This document shows, one piece after another, positions 5,815 through 7,663 of a stretch of 7,663 nucleotides of DNA. Location of the stretch: positions 1 through 7,663 of the forward strand of contig JAMPAW010000155.1 of NCBI GenBank assembly GCA_023666975.1, read 5' to 3'. The notes under the pieces were generated by a model. It was given only the letters and a program-made list of their open reading frames with translations, did not search any database and had not been told where the DNA came from. The position numbers and the translations under genes were made by a program. The number at the start of each line of letters is the position of its first letter. Position 1 is the first letter of the stretch. The stretch is from Clostridium sp. (GTDB lineage: Bacteria; Bacillota_A; Clostridia; Lachnospirales; Lachnospiraceae).

Positions 5815-6363
5815 GATACATGGGCATGGGCACGATTGGAAGATTGCTGTGCAAAAGAAATTTGCCGTGGAAAGTCTCCTAAATATATAGATAAAAGTGG
5901 TACGCTTGTATTTGCACAAAAGTGTAACACAAAACATAACGATATTGATCTCGATTTAGCATTATATCTTGATGAGAGTATACTGGACAAGTATTCTAAC
6001 GACGAATATATGCAGGATGGTGATATAGTTATCAATTCTACTGGAACGGGAACTTTAGGACGTGTTGGATTCTATCGAATTACAGACATTCAAAAAAATC
6101 TTCCGATAGTTCCGGATTCACATGTTACGGTTATTCGCGCTCATCAGAATATCCAAGCATTTTATCTATATACTTTTATGAAAGCAAATCAAGAAGAACT
6201 TGAAAAGAAAGGTGAAGGTTCAACAAATCAAAAAGAATTGAAGCCGATCACGTTAAAGGAAATGCTTATTTCAATACCGCCCGTTTTAGAGCAAGAGCGA
6301 ATTGTTAATACAATAGTAAACATATTTTCGATTATTACGGGGATAGAAAAGAGTCTCAACTAA
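5749..6363 (+). CDS. Silent hsdS 3' cassette: TRD2 plus C-terminal helix, no start codon
   Basis: This is an orphan half of an HsdS. The frame is open from 5740, just after a TGA at 5737, and from 5749 reads SYYKKINGEIRCIDDEIRFD, matching the linker before TRD2 of hsdS2. A distinct TRD2 follows (about 5815-6290), then IPPVLEQERIV and a C-terminal helix ending EKSLN at the TAA 6361-6363. There is no ATG or Shine-Dalgarno at its 5' end; the in-frame TTG at 5836 falls inside the conserved linker and is not a credible start. It should therefore be a storage module, expressed only after recombination places it behind an hsdS 5' half. It is tail-to-tail with TRD2 of hsdS2, so inversion through repeat C would splice it into hsdS2 in frame. 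It lies downstream of the toxin and may be transcribed by read-through. It is a donor cassette, not a decayed gene: the frame is intact. Confidence 0.88.
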   Translation, partial: SYYKKINGEIRCIDDEIRFDIPDTWAWARLEDCCAKEICRGKSPKYIDKSGTLVFAQKCNTKHNDIDLDLALYLDESILDKYSNDEYMQDGDIVINSTGTGTLGRVGFYRITDIQKNLPIVPDSHVTVIRAHQNIQAFYLYTFMKANQEELEKKGEGSTNQKELKPITLKEMLISIPPVLEQERIVNTIVNIFSIITGIEKSLN

Positions 6364-6373
6364 GACTCTTTTC
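6346..6373. terminator. Hairpin at the tail-to-tail junction of two hsdS 3' ends
   Basis: The 11-bp perfect arms GAAAAGAGTCT (6346-6356) and AGACTCTTTTC (6363-6373) flank a 6-nt loop that carries the stop codons of both convergent frames (TAA at 6361-6363 plus, TGA at 6358-6356 minus). It encodes the shared EKSL C-terminal motif on both strands. It could act as a weak bidirectional terminator, but the T-run lies inside the stem, so this is uncertain. It also marks the shared right edge of two back-to-back cassettes. Confidence 0.5.
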
Positions 6374-7663
6374 TGCAGTTTCTATCATAGTAAATATTGA
6401 TTTTAGTTTAGCGCAAATTACTTGTTGCTCTTGAACGGGTGGTACGGGATAAAGCCAGTTTTCAATGTTTGCCTTGCTAATAGACGGAGAATTGTCACCT
6501 TTCATATATTGATTCAAGCCATTGACAACATATCCTGAAATCATCAGAAAGTACATAAAGTCATTGAGCAACGCACCATTAGAGTTACAGATATAAAAAC
6601 CTGTTGAAGCGATGCAATGGCTATGAGACTCTGCTACAAGAGCAATATTTTCAAGATAAGGTCTGACTAATGAGAACAGAACACTTCCGCTTTTCACAGC
6701 GTGACTTGCCCTGCTTGGGGCTTCACATACAGGAAGTCGTTTTATTTTTTTAATTTGATGATGGCGATTATCAATGGCATCTATGTCAATGTAGTCAAAG
6801 AACTCGCCTTGCGGTTTAGCGTTTTTCATTCCTTCAAAACAAGAATATCCTCGACACCACATCCAACCATTTGGTATGTCAAACCTTATTTCATCAGCAA
6901 TACAGCGAATCTCTCCATTAATCTTCTCATAATAAGAGTTATCATCACCACGGAAGATGATAGATTCCTTTTTATCGCGCTTGATTTTGCCTTGTTTTAT
7001 AAGTTCCTCTTTTTCTGTTCGTATGCGTTCAAGCAGCACGGAGGCAGGCTCGTCGTCTGGGTCTTGGGGCACAAGTTTGCCGCGGATGGCAAGGTCAAGG
7101 ATTTTGGATTTGAGCACATTGATAAAATCAATTAGTTCTGATTTGCCAATATCTATATATTCAATATGGGAAAGTATCTCACAGCTTTTTTGATATATTT
7201 GTGCTTGCTCGCTAAGCGGTGGTAACGGAAACACAATGTTGAGAATGACATCTCTACTTAGCCCTGGGATTAACCCATTAGCTCTAATTGTTATAGAGCT
7301 AAGCATTGCTGAAATAGCAATTTCAAGATAGTCTCCATCTAATCCGGTTATACATCTTAATGCCATAATTTGACGAGCTATGTGAGCGTCTTCAATATCA
7401 CACATCGCCATTTTCCCTACGCCAGAGCCTTTACAAGTCAAAAGCAAATCACCATTTGTTGCATGTGTTGTAGGGGATTCTGTCCAACGATTGATAATTA
7501 CTTTGCCTTTTTCAAGGTTGCTTGCTCCAGTAATATATGGGATACCTATTCCTTTATCATTATAACGAGATGGTTTTAAATCTTGTCCGGAATAAAGTGC
7601 AATAATTTCACCTAACCTGCACCACTCCCACCCCTCCGGCACCTCAAACGGTATCTCATCCTC
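6356..7663 (-). CDS. hsdS: Second HsdS (hsdS2), inverted, 5' end beyond the window
   Basis: The visible part is 435 residues of a specificity subunit on the strand opposite hsdS1. The frame is open to the window edge and begins at the equivalent of HsdS1 residue 81; the GTG at 7642 is an internal Val in FEVPEGWEW, not a start. TRD1 runs from about visible residue 17 to 150, ending PLPPLSEQ. The central repeat KILDLAIRGKLVPQDP begins at 187. The linker NSYYEKINGEIRC starts near 242, and TRD2 runs from about 268 to 410, ending PVPPVQEQ plus a helix closing EKSLS. Both TRDs differ from those of HsdS1, while the conserved blocks are near-identical in DNA. About 80 N-terminal residues would be missing if complete. 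Whether it has a promoter, or is a silent TRD reservoir, cannot be seen here. Confidence 0.92.
   Translation of the reverse strand, partial: EDEIPFEVPEGWEWCRLGEIIALYSGQDLKPSRYNDKGIGIPYITGASNLEKGKVIINRWTESPTTHATNGDLLLTCKGSGVGKMAMCDIEDAHIARQIMALRCITGLDGDYLEIAISAMLSSITIRANGLIPGLSRDVILNIVFPLPPLSEQAQIYQKSCEILSHIEYIDIGKSELIDFINVLKSKILDLAIRGKLVPQDPDDEPASVLLERIRTEKEELIKQGKIKRDKKESIIFRGDDNSYYEKINGEIRCIADEIRFDIPNGWMWCRGYSCFEGMKNAKPQGEFFDYIDIDAIDNRHHQIKKIKRLPVCEAPSRASHAVKSGSVLFSLVRPYLENIALVAESHSHCIASTGFYICNSNGALLNDFMYFLMISGYVVNGLNQYMKGDNSPSISKANIENWLYPVPPVQEQQVICAKLKSIFTMIETAEKSLS
6872..6938 (-). repeat. Inverted repeat C, right copy (TRD2 entry of hsdS2)
   Basis: This is the reverse-complement partner of 5748-5814, 67 bp with 3 mismatches by my count. 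Inversion between the two copies would flip about 1.2 kb and exchange TRD2 of hsdS2 for the silent cassette, leaving the hsdS1 side untouched. Confidence 0.92.
6929..7105 (-). repeat. Inverted repeat B, right copy (central conserved region, hsdS2)
   Basis: This is the reverse-complement partner of 3431-3607, coding visible residues 187-245 of HsdS2. Its inner end (6929-6938) overlaps repeat C, so hsdS2 carries both types of crossover substrate in continuous order. Confidence 0.93.
7617..7663 (-). repeat. Inverted repeat A, right copy (TRD1 entry of hsdS2), truncated by window
   Basis: This is the reverse complement of 2855-2901, identical over all 47 visible bases and cut by the window end. 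How far homology with the hsdS1 5' end continues, and whether the start codon is included, would tell whether hsdS2 is a full gene or a headless reservoir. Confidence 0.93.

Noticed and set aside
5836..6363. A stand-alone 175-aa gene starting at TTG 5836
   Set aside because: The TTG lies within the conserved pre-TRD linker, has no Shine-Dalgarno, and the homologous frame continues upstream to 5749. It is part of the headless hsdS cassette.
6701..7193. Plus-strand frames antisense to hsdS2
   Set aside because: They are shadows of the conserved hsdS2 coding frame, with no ribosome binding sites or family resemblance.
6357..7642. hsdS2 starting at the GTG at 7642
   Set aside because: The GTG is Val in FEVPEGWEW, conserved at HsdS1 residue 88, and the frame stays open to the window edge. 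The true start is outside.
2615..7663. CRISPR array, diversity-generating retroelement or BREX/DISARM system
   Set aside because: There are no short spaced direct repeats, no reverse transcriptase and no accessory defence genes. All genes are explained by Type I R-M, a recombinase and a toxin-antitoxin pair.

Overview
The window carries most of a Type I restriction-modification (R-M) locus built as an invertible specificity 'shufflon'. Base composition is fairly AT-rich, Shine-Dalgarno sites are strong GGAGG-type, and the HsdR/HsdM/HsdS wording resembles that of gut Clostridia. A Bacillota (Clostridia-like) chromosome is therefore the best guess; this is inference, because there is no rRNA or housekeeping gene to anchor it.

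Layout. Positions 1-999 hold the 3' end of hsdR (motor/nuclease subunit, starting upstream of the window). hsdM (1018-2451, methyltransferase) follows 18 bp later. A 163-bp gap then contains a long imperfect hairpin (2467-2558). It is followed by hsdS1 (2615-4165), a complete 516-aa specificity subunit with two target-recognition domains (TRDs). Convergent to it, and separated by a 14-bp perfect hairpin, is a tyrosine recombinase (4222-5019, minus strand). Divergent from the recombinase is a YefM/YoeB-type toxin-antitoxin pair (5204-5711) behind a consensus promoter with TGTACA palindromes. Next comes a start-codon-less hsdS 3' half (about 5749-6363, plus strand). Last is a second hsdS (hsdS2) on the minus strand (6356-7663) that runs off the window.

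How it works together. Three inverted-repeat pairs lie exactly at TRD boundaries: 2855-2901 with 7617-7663 (47 bp identical, at the start of TRD1); 3431-3607 with 6929-7105 (177 bp, 11 mismatches by my count, the central conserved region); and 5748-5814 with 6872-6938 (67 bp, 3 mismatches, the start of TRD2). All keep reading frame. Inversion across them would exchange two TRD1 and three TRD2 modules, giving up to six HsdS specificities from the one copy directly behind hsdM. The recombinase between the repeats is the natural candidate enzyme. Inverting hsdS shufflons with a neighbouring tyrosine recombinase are an established class (for example the pneumococcal SpnIII-type locus), so the class is not new. 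Less expected features are the toxin-antitoxin module inside the invertible segment, the silent half-gene cassette sharing only 10 bp with hsdS1, the structured element between hsdM and hsdS, and an array of alternating ATACTG/CAGTAT half-sites between the recombinase and antitoxin genes.

No tRNA, rRNA, CRISPR array or insertion-sequence transposase was seen.
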